64,000 nucleotides of DNA from Terriglobia bacterium (GTDB lineage Bacteria > Acidobacteriota > Terriglobia > Acidiferrales > UBA7541), in assembly GCA_020073705.1 (NCBI GenBank), contig JAIQES010000016.1, positions 1 to 64,000 on the forward strand, written 5' to 3'. This document shows, piece after piece, positions 57,029-64,000 of the stretch (the stretch's first letter is position 1; every line of letters begins with the position of its first letter). The notes under the pieces are model-generated. The model was not told the DNA's origin, made no database searches, and saw nothing but the letters and a program-made list of their open reading frames with translations. A program made the translations under genes and the position numbers.

Positions 57029-57829
57029 GTGTCTGACTTGGCACGCGTCCTTCCCTGGTCCCAGGACGAAGCCGATCTTGTGACGGAGTTGCAGGGCGGC
57101 TCCGACGCAGCCTTTGACTGGCTGGTGACGCACTATTCAGGGTCGGTTTACAGTCTCGTTTCCGGAATGGTATCCGAGTCATGCGATGCGGCTGACATTA
57201 CGCAGGATGTATTTCTCAAAGCGTTTCGCGGCATTCCCGGATTCCGGCGCGGCAGTTCGCTGAAGACCTGGCTCTATCGGATCGCAGTCCGGGAAGCATT
57301 GAACCACCGCCGCTGGTTGTGGCGGCACCACCGCCAGCAGGCTTCGATTGACGCGGAACCAGCGAACGGCCAGGCGTCGATTGAAATCGAGAACGTCGGC
57401 AGAACGCCGTTTGATGAGGCTGCTTCCCACGAAGTTCAAGAAGCGGTCCAACAAGCTATGCGCGACGTGCCGGAAGTTTTTCGCAGTGCCGTGATTCTGA
57501 GAGACCTCGAGGGGATGTCGTACGAAGAAGTGGCAGAAGTGCTGGATGTTTCGATCGGTACCGTGAAGTCGCGCATTCTGCGGGGGCGCCGTTTGTTGCG
57601 TGAGATACTGAAGCCGTTGCATGGAGATCCACATAGGGTCCATGCCTCGGCACTCCAGGAAGCCGGAAGGGCTGCCAGCGATAACTGTGGGGTGAAAGCA
57701 CGGCATCAATCGGAAGCGGTTTTGCATTCATCTTTATTTTCGATGGTGAAGGATGAGAATTCCAGCCGGTCTGACACAGCGGGCTGGGCGGATCCCGGCA
57801 AACTGGGCGACGCTGAAGGAGGTGTCTGA
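57029..57829 (+). CDS. ECF-type RNA polymerase sigma factor
   Basis: 266 residues from the GTG at 57029, with GAGAGAGG eight bases upstream (longer in-frame starts at 57005 and 56972 exist). Region 2 (AAFDWLVTHYSGSVYSL, DAADITQDVFLKAFRGIPGFRRGSSLKTWLYRIA) and region 4 (VPEVFRSAVILRDLEGMSYEEVAEVLDVSIGTVKSRILRGR) are intact, RpoE-like. It has about 65 C-terminal residues beyond the normal end, of unknown function. The stop overlaps the anti-sigma ATG by one base (TGATG), so expression is coupled. Confidence 0.92.
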   Translation: MSDLARVLPWSQDEADLVTELQGGSDAAFDWLVTHYSGSVYSLVSGMVSESCDAADITQDVFLKAFRGIPGFRRGSSLKTWLYRIAVREALNHRRWLWRHHRQQASIDAEPANGQASIEIENVGRTPFDEAASHEVQEAVQQAMRDVPEVFRSAVILRDLEGMSYEEVAEVLDVSIGTVKSRILRGRRLLREILKPLHGDPHRVHASALQEAGRAASDNCGVKARHQSEAVLHSSLFSMVKDENSSRSDTAGWADPGKLGDAEGGV

Positions 57830-58542
57830 TGGAATGCAACAGGGTGAGACAGTTGTTGCCGGGTTACTTGGATGGCGCGTTGCCGTCAGGTGCTTGGTCC
57901 GAAACCCATCTGATGGTCGGACATCATCTGGAACATTGCGGGGAATGCCGTGAGGAACTGCAGGAATACCTTGAATTGTCGTCGTTGATGTCGCGCGTGC
58001 AGCGTCCCGCGCCCCCTGCGGATCTGGCGCTGCGGATTCGGGTGGCGGTCGCGCAGCGTCTCGCGGATAACCCTTGGCTGCATTACACGCGTCTCGCGCG
58101 CACTCGCGCATACATGGTCCTGAAGAATATCCTCGAACCGCTGGCTCTGCCGGCGACAGCCGGCTTCACTGTAGCACTGGTCGTATTTGTCCTGGTCTGC
58201 CAGGTGCTCGGAATGGGCATGCCGCTTCGCGCCGTGACGAATGATTCGCCAACCAATCTCCTCCAGCCGGCGCGGCTTGAGGCACTGGCGCCGTTCCCGG
58301 TCACGGGTCTGGAGGAATCGGGCCATTCGGGTCCCCACGGATTATTGGTGAAAGCAACGATTAACGCAGAGGGCGGGGCTGTGACCTACGAGATTCTCTC
58401 AGGGCCGGATAACCCTAGGGTACGCCGCCAGCTTGACCAGGTGCTCCTATTTTCGCGCTTCCGCCCGCAGATGAGTTTCGGACGGTTTATGTCCGGTGGC
58501 CACGTCATTCTGAGTTTTAGCGACATTTCCGTCAAAGGGTAG
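57829..58542 (+). CDS. Anti-sigma factor: zinc finger, membrane helix and TonB-C-like domain
   Basis: 237 residues. The N-terminus has the ZAS-type anti-sigma zinc motif (H33-x3-C37-x2-C40: HHLEHCGEC). A membrane helix follows (about 102-125: AGFTVALVVFVLVCQVLG). The periplasmic C-terminus (LLVKATINAEGGAVTYEIL, SGPDNPRVRRQLDQVLLFSRFRP, GHVILSF) matches the pattern of a TonB C-terminal domain. It should hold the ECF sigma factor at the membrane until a periplasmic signal arrives. The TonB-C-like sensor part is unusual. Confidence 0.82.
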   Translation: MECNRVRQLLPGYLDGALPSGAWSETHLMVGHHLEHCGECREELQEYLELSSLMSRVQRPAPPADLALRIRVAVAQRLADNPWLHYTRLARTRAYMVLKNILEPLALPATAGFTVALVVFVLVCQVLGMGMPLRAVTNDSPTNLLQPARLEALAPFPVTGLEESGHSGPHGLLVKATINAEGGAVTYEILSGPDNPRVRRQLDQVLLFSRFRPQMSFGRFMSGGHVILSFSDISVKG

Positions 58543-58756
58543 GCTGCGACTGAGATCAAATTCCTTCCGGGTGCGCCCGCGCGATTTTGCGAGGTTCCAC
58601 CAGTCCTCAAATTGGTTTCCCTTGAGATTGTTTGTTAACGAAAATGTTGTATTTCCTGACGATTCGCCAGCCATGTTTCCAATGTAGTACCCACGTACTA
58701 TAGCGCCATTTCTGGTCCGCGGTCGAAAATGAGGTCATTGTAATGGGTGCGCGCAA

Positions 58757-60484
58757 ATGTACGGGCCCGAGGCTGCGGTAATTTGGAATGCCATGACGCT
58801 GACGACCAAGGAAACTTCGCAATTGAATAGCTTGGCCAAGCCCGGCTCGACCCCAGAGAGTTCTGAGAGTAACTCCATTCAGAACCCACGGTCCAATCCC
58901 GTTTGTCTGGAACTTCCCGTCACGATCCGAAGTTTGCCTGGGGAGAAGGGAGAGACATCCTCCGAACCAGCTAAGTCCAACCGGGAAGAAGCCAGAACTG
59001 TGATTGTGTTCGACAACGGAGCGGTTCTGCGGATTGCAGGCAATTTTCCGCCCGGCCAAACGATCATCGTTACGAACCCGCAAGGGCGTGACGTCGTTTG
59101 TCGAGTGGGCAGCGCGCGAAATCTTCCAACCGTAAAGGGATATATCGAGGTTGAATTTATAGAACCAGTAAACAATTTCTGGGGCATCCACCAATCCACA
59201 AAGCAAACGAGTGCTTCGAATCCGCCGACTCCGGTCTTAGCACAGCCGCAAGTCGTTCCGAGTGAGCCAGTCCCGGCGCCACCCACGCCTCCTCGTGTGG
59301 CGCCAACCGTGACGCAAACAATTGCCCCATCCGGGGATGCCCCATCGTTTGAAGACATCGCTGGGCTGGTGCGCATGTGGCCGCCGCCCACCACACTTGG
59401 CAGAGCACTCAAGTCAGCTCCTCGCCCTGGCGCTCTCAAGAATGATGAGTTAGCACAGGGCCTAGTCGCAGCAGAGAAACCCGCCTCGCCGGTCAGCGTG
59501 ACGACGCCTGCCGCAGACCCGCCGCCATTTTCAACAAAGTGGGAAAGCCCGTCGGTTCCGGTTCGGAAACTGTCCCCACCCAGCGACTTTCTGGGCAAGA
59601 GCATTTTGTCCTCGTCCCGGCCTTCCTCGGTATCCTCATCGAGCGGATCTCGAGGGAGAATGCCGCTGATGCTTGCTGCTGCCGTTGCGGTCCTCGTTGG
59701 GTTTGGTGTGGGATTCTTCTTTAGGAACCGAGGGAACGTTGTTTCTACGAGTGCCTCAGTGCCTGCGGTCACTCAATCGTCTACACCTTCGCTTCCAGCG
59801 GCGGCCAACGTGCCTGAACCTGCTGTGAACGCCCAAAGTGTGGTGGATCAAGCGTCACCATTATCTCCGGCTGTTTTCCCAGTCTCCTCGACCTCCACCG
59901 ACAGCGTGGTGGATCCGGGTTCCTCCGTGTCACAGGCCCCTCGCCGACCGGCAAATAACGTGGACGCGAAACAGCCCGTCCGTTTGGGTACGCCGCGCCA
60001 GCCGATTCCCGACCTCAAAATGAGCGCGCCAACTGCTGCGAGCCGGAATTCGGGAAAACTGGTGGATGGATCTGTGCCTGGCATCACGGATCTGGCTTCG
60101 GCCGGTGCGGCCAGCGGGGCGCCTGCTGGCGCCATGCTCTCACCTATTGGGCACACGGAGAGTCAGCCTGCACCACCACCGCCAGGGGTGGGTTCGTCGG
60201 GGTCTTCAGCCAGGGTCGTACACGATCCGAAGCTGATCTCATCCACTCGTCCCCTGTATCCTGAATTGGCCAAACAATCAAATGTACAGGGTGTGGTCGT
60301 AGTTTTCGCACAGGTCGATGCAAGCGGAAACGTCACTGGGACAAAAGCCATAAGTGGGCCGATCCTTCTTCGTCAGGCGGCGGTCGATGCAGTGCGCCAC
60401 TGGAAATACGACCCCGCGATCATCAACGGAAAACCTGCTGCGGCGCAGGTGACGGTTAGCATTGATTTCCACCTCAATCAGTAG
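58757..60484 (+). CDS. PilZ-like/TonB fusion protein
   Basis: 575 residues from ATG 58757 (or 58793, with GGA upstream). The N-terminal domain (about 50-145) resembles PilZ-type beta-barrels and the N-terminus of the protein at 43727 (shared N-P-x-x-K/R-D and VEF-x-E/P phrases), without an R-x3-R motif. A Pro/Ser-rich linker follows, then a membrane helix (about 302-322: LMLAAAVAVLVGFGVGFFF), a second Pro/Ser-rich linker and a C-terminal TonB domain (TRPLYPELAKQSNVQGVVVV, AISGPILLRQAAVDAVRHWKY). Cytoplasmic PilZ-like and periplasmic TonB parts are thus joined across the membrane. No ExbB/ExbD is next to it. Confidence 0.82.
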   Translation: MYGPEAAVIWNAMTLTTKETSQLNSLAKPGSTPESSESNSIQNPRSNPVCLELPVTIRSLPGEKGETSSEPAKSNREEARTVIVFDNGAVLRIAGNFPPGQTIIVTNPQGRDVVCRVGSARNLPTVKGYIEVEFIEPVNNFWGIHQSTKQTSASNPPTPVLAQPQVVPSEPVPAPPTPPRVAPTVTQTIAPSGDAPSFEDIAGLVRMWPPPTTLGRALKSAPRPGALKNDELAQGLVAAEKPASPVSVTTPAADPPPFSTKWESPSVPVRKLSPPSDFLGKSILSSSRPSSVSSSSGSRGRMPLMLAAAVAVLVGFGVGFFFRNRGNVVSTSASVPAVTQSSTPSLPAAANVPEPAVNAQSVVDQASPLSPAVFPVSSTSTDSVVDPGSSVSQAPRRPANNVDAKQPVRLGTPRQPIPDLKMSAPTAASRNSGKLVDGSVPGITDLASAGAASGAPAGAMLSPIGHTESQPAPPPPGVGSSGSSARVVHDPKLISSTRPLYPELAKQSNVQGVVVVFAQVDASGNVTGTKAISGPILLRQAAVDAVRHWKYDPAIINGKPAAAQVTVSIDFHLNQ

Positions 60485-60950
60485 TTCTTGAATTCTCGCT
60501 GCCATCCCGCCTTTCCACTATTACAGTCACATCCACAATCCCGACGATTCGTTGGCGACACCAATTCAGGAACGCTATGAGTTTTTCCCTGGACAGGTCC
60601 GTGACTCTCACATCCCCTCCGTTCCTCCCGTCCTTTTACGAATTCGGGTTAGCTGCGTGCGTTCCCGGGTTCGTCCGGTGATTCTAGACTCGCTGAGGCT
60701 TCCGACAAATATCTGAACAAAAGCGCGCGTGCTTCCGCATTCGGTTAGCCAAGCATAACTCCCTCTATGAGAAGGCCGGCATGAGTCAAATTAGTTTTGT
60801 CTTTCTCGTGTTGCCGAGTCGCCACGTATCGAGCCGATCCGCCTCTGCCGCCATCCCGACAAACGCGTTTAACGGAATGTGGCGCACTGCCGACTCGTGT
60901 CAGTGGTTGACAGTGACGTTAGCGGCGGTCAAACTCCAAGCCATGTCCCG
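60485..60950. other. Gene-free stretch before rph
   Basis: About 470 bases. The frame from 60781 that runs into rph has no homology before 60961. Promoter of rph-rdgB should lie here; no box is clear enough to place. Confidence 0.45.
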
Positions 60951-60956
60951 AGGAGG
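60951..60956 (+). promoter_or_regulatory. Ribosome binding site of rph (TTG start)
   Basis: AGGAGG, four bases before the TTG at 60961. It decides for that start over upstream ATG codons (60943 overlaps the site region). Confidence 0.75.
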
Positions 60957-60960
60957 AACC

Positions 60961-61698
60961 TTGCGAAGCGATGGACGCGCTCATGATCAGATGCGCCCTG
61001 TAAAAATGACACCGGACTTTATCACGAGTGCCGAAGGGAGCGTGCTGATCGAGATCGGCAACACGCGCGTGATCTGCACCGCGACCGTGGACGACGGCGT
61101 GCCATCGTTTTTGAAGGGCCAGGGCAAGGGCTGGGTAACGGGCGAGTACGGCATGCTCCCGCGTGCCACCGAGCAGCGTACGGCTCGCGAGTCCATGCGC
61201 GGCCGGCCATCGGGGCGCACGCTCGAAATCCAGCGGCTGATCGGCCGGTCCTTGCGGGCCATCACGGATCAGGAAAAGCTGGGCGAGAGAACCGTGTGGC
61301 TCGATTGCGACGTGATCCAGGCGGACGGCGGCACGCGGACGGCTTCGATCACCGGCGCGTACGTGGCGCTGGCGCTGGCGATGGAACGCATGGTCGCAGC
61401 CGGGATTTTGAAAACCCTTCCGCTGATCGATTCCGTGGCGGCGACGAGCGTCGGGCTGGTGGACGGCACGGCACTGCTGGACCTGGCCTACGACGAAGAT
61501 TCCCGCGCTGGTGTGGACATGAACGTGGTGATGACTGGAAACGGACGGTTCGTCGAAGTGCAGGCCACGGCCGAGGGCCAGCCGTTTGCCGGCGCAGAAT
61601 TGCAGGACTTGCTGGCGCTGGCGGCCGCCGGAATCCGCCGTCTTACCGAGCATCAATCCACGCTGGTACAGACCAACTTCCGTGCTCGTACAAAGTAA
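60961..61698 (+). CDS. rph: Ribonuclease PH
   Basis: 245 residues from a TTG at 60961 with AGGAGG four bases upstream; this gives the conserved RNase PH opening (x-R-x-DGR-x-x-DQMRPV). RNase PH trims tRNA 3' ends by phosphorolysis. Further family marks: [11 protein letters not shown][14 protein letters not shown], [19 protein letters not shown]. It overlaps the rdgB start by 17 bases, the common rph-rdgB pair. Confidence 0.96.
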   Translation: MRSDGRAHDQMRPVKMTPDFITSAEGSVLIEIGNTRVICTATVDDGVPSFLKGQGKGWVTGEYGMLPRATEQRTARESMRGRPSGRTLEIQRLIGRSLRAITDQEKLGERTVWLDCDVIQADGGTRTASITGAYVALALAMERMVAAGILKTLPLIDSVAATSVGLVDGTALLDLAYDEDSRAGVDMNVVMTGNGRFVEVQATAEGQPFAGAELQDLLALAAAGIRRLTEHQSTLVQTNFRARTK

Positions 61699-62299
61699 GC
61701 CCATCCGCTTGTGGGTTGCTTCGTCGAATGAAGGCAAGCTGCGCGAATATCGCGCGCTTGCCGCTTCTGCCGGTGTATCCCTCGATCTGGCGTTGATTCC
61801 GAATTTTGAGGCACTGCCGAAATTCGACGAGGCCGCGTCCACATTCGCGGAAAATGCCGCGGGCAAGGCCTTGCACTACAGCCGTTTTTCTGAGGGGCTC
61901 GTGATGGCCGATGATTCGGGACTGGTTGTGCCGGCGTTGGGCGGCGCGCCGGGCGTGCATTCCGCTCGCTACGCAGGGCCGGGAGCATCGGACGCGGACC
62001 GCATAGGCAAATTGCTCGGCGAAATGCGCGGCAAGCAGGGCGAAGACCGCCGCGCGCGGTTTGTGTGCGTCATTGCGCTGGCCGAAAGAGGCGAGGCTCG
62101 CGGCGTGTTTTCGGCTTCGACCGAGGGAGAACTGCTGGATGCGCCACGCGGGGAGGGCGGGTTTGGCTACGATCCGATTTTCTTCTTCCCGGCTTTCGGA
62201 AAAACATATGCGGAAATCTCGCGCGAAGAAAAGAATCAACACAGCCACCGCGGGAAAGCCTTTCGCAAGGCGCTCGATTTCCTTGTCTCCGCCCCTTAA
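61682..62299 (+). CDS. rdgB: ITP/XTP pyrophosphatase (RdgB/HAM1)
   Basis: 205 residues from the GTG at 61682. [13 protein letters not shown] (NTP-binding), [37 protein letters not shown] and [10 protein letters not shown] are the RdgB/HAM1 motifs. It removes non-canonical purine nucleotides (ITP, XTP) from the pool. It overlaps rph by 17 bases. The exact start is uncertain; the GTG is the only good candidate before the conserved region. Confidence 0.95.
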   Translation: MLVQSKPIRLWVASSNEGKLREYRALAASAGVSLDLALIPNFEALPKFDEAASTFAENAAGKALHYSRFSEGLVMADDSGLVVPALGGAPGVHSARYAGPGASDADRIGKLLGEMRGKQGEDRRARFVCVIALAERGEARGVFSASTEGELLDAPRGEGGFGYDPIFFFPAFGKTYAEISREEKNQHSHRGKAFRKALDFLVSAP

Positions 62300-62334
62300 A
62301 CCCCTTGGCAGGCTGCGGAAAAACTCCCTTTGTG

Positions 62335-62403
62335 TGTCATTCCGAGGAGCGCTCGCACCGAGAACGTTCGCCGTGTACGGTGCGAGCGCTTTCAGAGATG
62401 ACA
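62335..62403. repeat. Palindromic repeat with TGTCATTCCGA-type ends
   Basis: Outer TGTCAT (62335-62340) / ATGACA (62398-62403) and an inner perfect 12-base stem AGCGCTCGCACC (62348-62359) / GGTGCGAGCGCT (62379-62390). Same ends as the element at 40793-40871. It could also end rdgB transcription. Confidence 0.85.
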
Positions 62404-62540
62404 GAGCCAGAAGCCTTTTCCCGCATCCTGCTAAGGCCTTTCACGTAACTTTGGGCCATAATCTTACGTGGTCAGAATGTTTCATGAAAGACAAATAGAA
62501 CTTAGCCCAACACTAAGCCGGCTTGAGGAGAGACAGAGCC

Positions 62541-62927
62541 ATGGACGATGCGAACCGATATGAGCGTGGTTTGGCGAAGCTGCAGGAAATATATGGGGAG
62601 CGAGCGCAGATACTTATCGCTTCGTTGAAAGACATTGCACCCGATCTCGGCCGCTACATCGTGGAGTTCGGGTTCGGAGATATTCACTGCCGGCCTGGAT
62701 TAAACTTGAAATCTCGGGAGATCGCCACGGTCGCTGCTCTAACCGCATTAGGTAACGCAGCACCACAACTTCGTGCGCATATCCACGCTGCCCTAAACGT
62801 TGGCTGTTCCGAGCAAGAAGTCATTGAGATCATCATGCAGATGGCTCTTTATGCCGGTTTTCCAGCAGCGCTTAATGGAATTCAAGCGGCAAGAGAAGTT
62901 TTCATGGAGAGAGCTGGGAAGAAATAA
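62541..62927 (+). CDS. Carboxymuconolactone decarboxylase-family protein
   Basis: 128 residues from the ATG at 62541. The CMD fold (LNLKSREIATVAALTALGNAAPQLRAHIHAALNVGCSEQEVIEIIMQMALYAGFPAALNGIQAAREV) is complete and close to PcaC-type proteins; no CxxC is present, so it is not an AhpD peroxidase. The substrate is unknown; no protocatechuate genes are in the window. Single gene. Confidence 0.9.
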   Translation: MDDANRYERGLAKLQEIYGERAQILIASLKDIAPDLGRYIVEFGFGDIHCRPGLNLKSREIATVAALTALGNAAPQLRAHIHAALNVGCSEQEVIEIIMQMALYAGFPAALNGIQAAREVFMERAGKK

Positions 62928-63320
62928 CTCTCTCTGTATCTGCGTCGATTACCGGGTGATGAGAACATCGGTTACCGGAGCCACTGCTAGCCGCAATAGG
63001 AATTCTAACTGATCGCGGCTTGCTGACTCCAATCGTTGAGAGCCGCCCACACAGGCCTTGGAAATAAGAAAATCTACTGCTAAGCGGTTGGTCTGAGGGT
63101 CGAATCCCTGCGGACGCACATGGGAAAATAAATTGCTGGCACCTTTTCAAGAACCATACACCATTTTCTGTGCCCGCGAGTTCAAGTGGATCGTTGAGGG
63201 CTCTGAAGAAGAGAGGATTGACATGGGGCCGCTTTGCTTCTTAAGATCGGGTTTTGCTTTTTAATTTTGCAGGCGTGAAACGATTTCAGTCTATATACGT
63301 CTCTCTAAGAGTGAATTCCT
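62928..63320. other. Gene-free stretch with a tRNA-like fragment
   Basis: About 390 bases between the CMD gene and the ABC gene. The only item noted is the tRNA-like piece at 63073-63119. Confidence 0.45.
63073..63119 (+). other. tRNA-like 3' fragment (possible relic)
   Basis: The sequence has an anticodon-loop-like CTGCTAA (as in tRNA-Ser with anticodon GCU), then a T-arm-like GAGGG-TCGAATC-CCTG and GCGGACGCACA. The T-loop lacks one T (GGGTCGAATCCC instead of GGGTTCGAATCCC), no 5' half pairs properly nearby, and no D-arm is visible. It may be a decayed tRNA or an old attachment-site relic. Confidence 0.35.
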
Positions 63321-64000
63321 ATGATTACAGTCAAAAGCCTGACGAAGAGGTACGCCCATAATACTGCTGTCGACCAGATCTCCTTCGAGGTGCAGAAGGG
63401 GCAAATCGTCGGTTTTCTCGGACCCAACGGGGCGGGCAAGACGACGACCATGCGGATGCTGACGTGTTTTCTGACGCCATCGGCCGGGACGGCCACGGTA
63501 GCAGGGTTCGACATTTTCGAGCAGCCTCTCGAAGTGAAGAGGCACATCGGTTATCTCCCTGAAACGCCACCTCTTTACCCCGAAATGCGTACCGCTGAGT
63601 ACCTGTCCTTTGTCGGCCAACTCAAGGGACTTAGCGGGGTCGAACTGCGCAGTCGGGTTGATTACGCCTGCGAGCGTTGCGCGGTCACCGACGTCAAGAA
63701 CAAGCTTATCGGGAAGCTGTCGAGAGGCTACCGCCAGCGCGTTGGCCTGGCGCAGGCCATTATTCATAACCCAGATGTGCTGATCCTCGACGAGCCGACA
63801 GCGGGCCTGGATCCCAAGCAGATCAATGAGACCCGGGATCTGATCAAAGGTCTGGCCGGCGACCACACCATCATTCTGAGCACTCATATCCTTCCTGAAG
63901 TCAGCCAAACCTGCGAGCAAGTCATCATCATTAACAAGGGGAAGGTCGTCGCGACGGACTCGGTGAGCAATCTGCAAAACCGCGCCCGCTCTGGCGAATC
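63321..64000 (+). CDS. ABC transporter ATP-binding protein (partial, runs off window)
   Basis: At least 226 residues from the ATG at 63321. Walker A GPNGAGKT, Q-loop YLPETPPLYPEM, signature KLSRGYRQRVGLAQAI (an LSRGYRQR form typical of GldA/CcmA-type exporters), Walker B VLILDEPTAGLDP and H-loop STHI. Such ATPases pair with an ABC-2 membrane protein, probably encoded beyond the window end. In relatives, the locus includes GldG-like auxiliary proteins. Confidence 0.92.
   Translation, partial: MITVKSLTKRYAHNTAVDQISFEVQKGQIVGFLGPNGAGKTTTMRMLTCFLTPSAGTATVAGFDIFEQPLEVKRHIGYLPETPPLYPEMRTAEYLSFVGQLKGLSGVELRSRVDYACERCAVTDVKNKLIGKLSRGYRQRVGLAQAIIHNPDVLILDEPTAGLDPKQINETRDLIKGLAGDHTIILSTHILPEVSQTCEQVIIINKGKVVATDSVSNLQNRARSGE

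Noticed and set aside
62939-63119. A split tRNA: TGCGTC near 62940 pairing with GACGCA near 63112
   Set aside because: Only six base pairs over about 180 bases, no D-arm or intron features; probably chance.

Overview
The window reads as a continuous piece of a GC-rich, Gram-negative-type bacterial chromosome, most likely from an acidobacterium. That assignment is an inference from gene content (a TonB/ExbB/ExbD system, bifunctional Rel, a BatA/DUF58/MoxR operon, many PilZ and TonB-C domains, abundant palindromic repeats), not from a marker-gene search. No rRNA gene, intact tRNA gene or CRISPR array was seen.

Positions 1-20.1 kb are nearly all on the minus strand and mostly housekeeping. In transcription order they hold: tgt-yajC-secD-secF (queuosine tRNA modification and the Sec accessory membrane complex); tonB-exbB-exbD-exbD (energising outer-membrane uptake); a TPR lipoprotein with a clear terminator; bifunctional rel; an unknown lipoprotein; peptide deformylase; a zinc-site-less M1-like lipoprotein followed by RidA; and an operon of a Gln-rich membrane protein, MoxR ATPase, DUF58 protein and a BatA-like protein cut by the window start. 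From 20.2 to 32.2 kb there is a solitary MmeI-type restriction-modification enzyme, a large palindromic repeat, a peptide-type ABC ATPase pair with a methyltransferase gene between them, an MFS exporter, a broken epimerase, a secreted esterase, the principal sigma factor RpoD (TTG start), and a transposase remnant.

From 32.2 to 42.1 kb are a two-subunit molybdenum hydroxylase, a K+ channel with an RCK domain, YtxH and DUF948-like envelope proteins, the mnmA/cysteine-desulfurase pair for tRNA thiolation, and a gentisate degradation operon whose third gene (a CoA-transferase) is cut after 23 codons by a repeat.

From 42.1 to 55.3 kb is an accessory region with ten full or partial copies of one dispersed repeat, all in the same orientation. 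Six end 5-33 bases past the stop codon of a minus-strand gene. The genes between them are small and unrelated: Met-rich secreted protein, two PilZ proteins, flavin/F420 oxidoreductase, carboxymuconolactone-decarboxylase-like protein, secreted HtrA-like protease, SDRs, DsrE-like protein, PspC, PAS protein, a GNAT-nitrilase fusion and a fatty-acid-hydroxylase-like protein. This repeat family is the most unusual feature of the window.

From 56 to 64 kb are a truncated nitroreductase, an ECF sigma factor with an anti-sigma factor carrying a TonB-C-like domain, a PilZ-TonB fusion, rph-rdgB (RNase PH from a TTG start, and the ITP/XTP pyrophosphatase), another carboxymuconolactone-decarboxylase protein, a tRNA-like fragment, and the start of an ABC ATPase running off the end.
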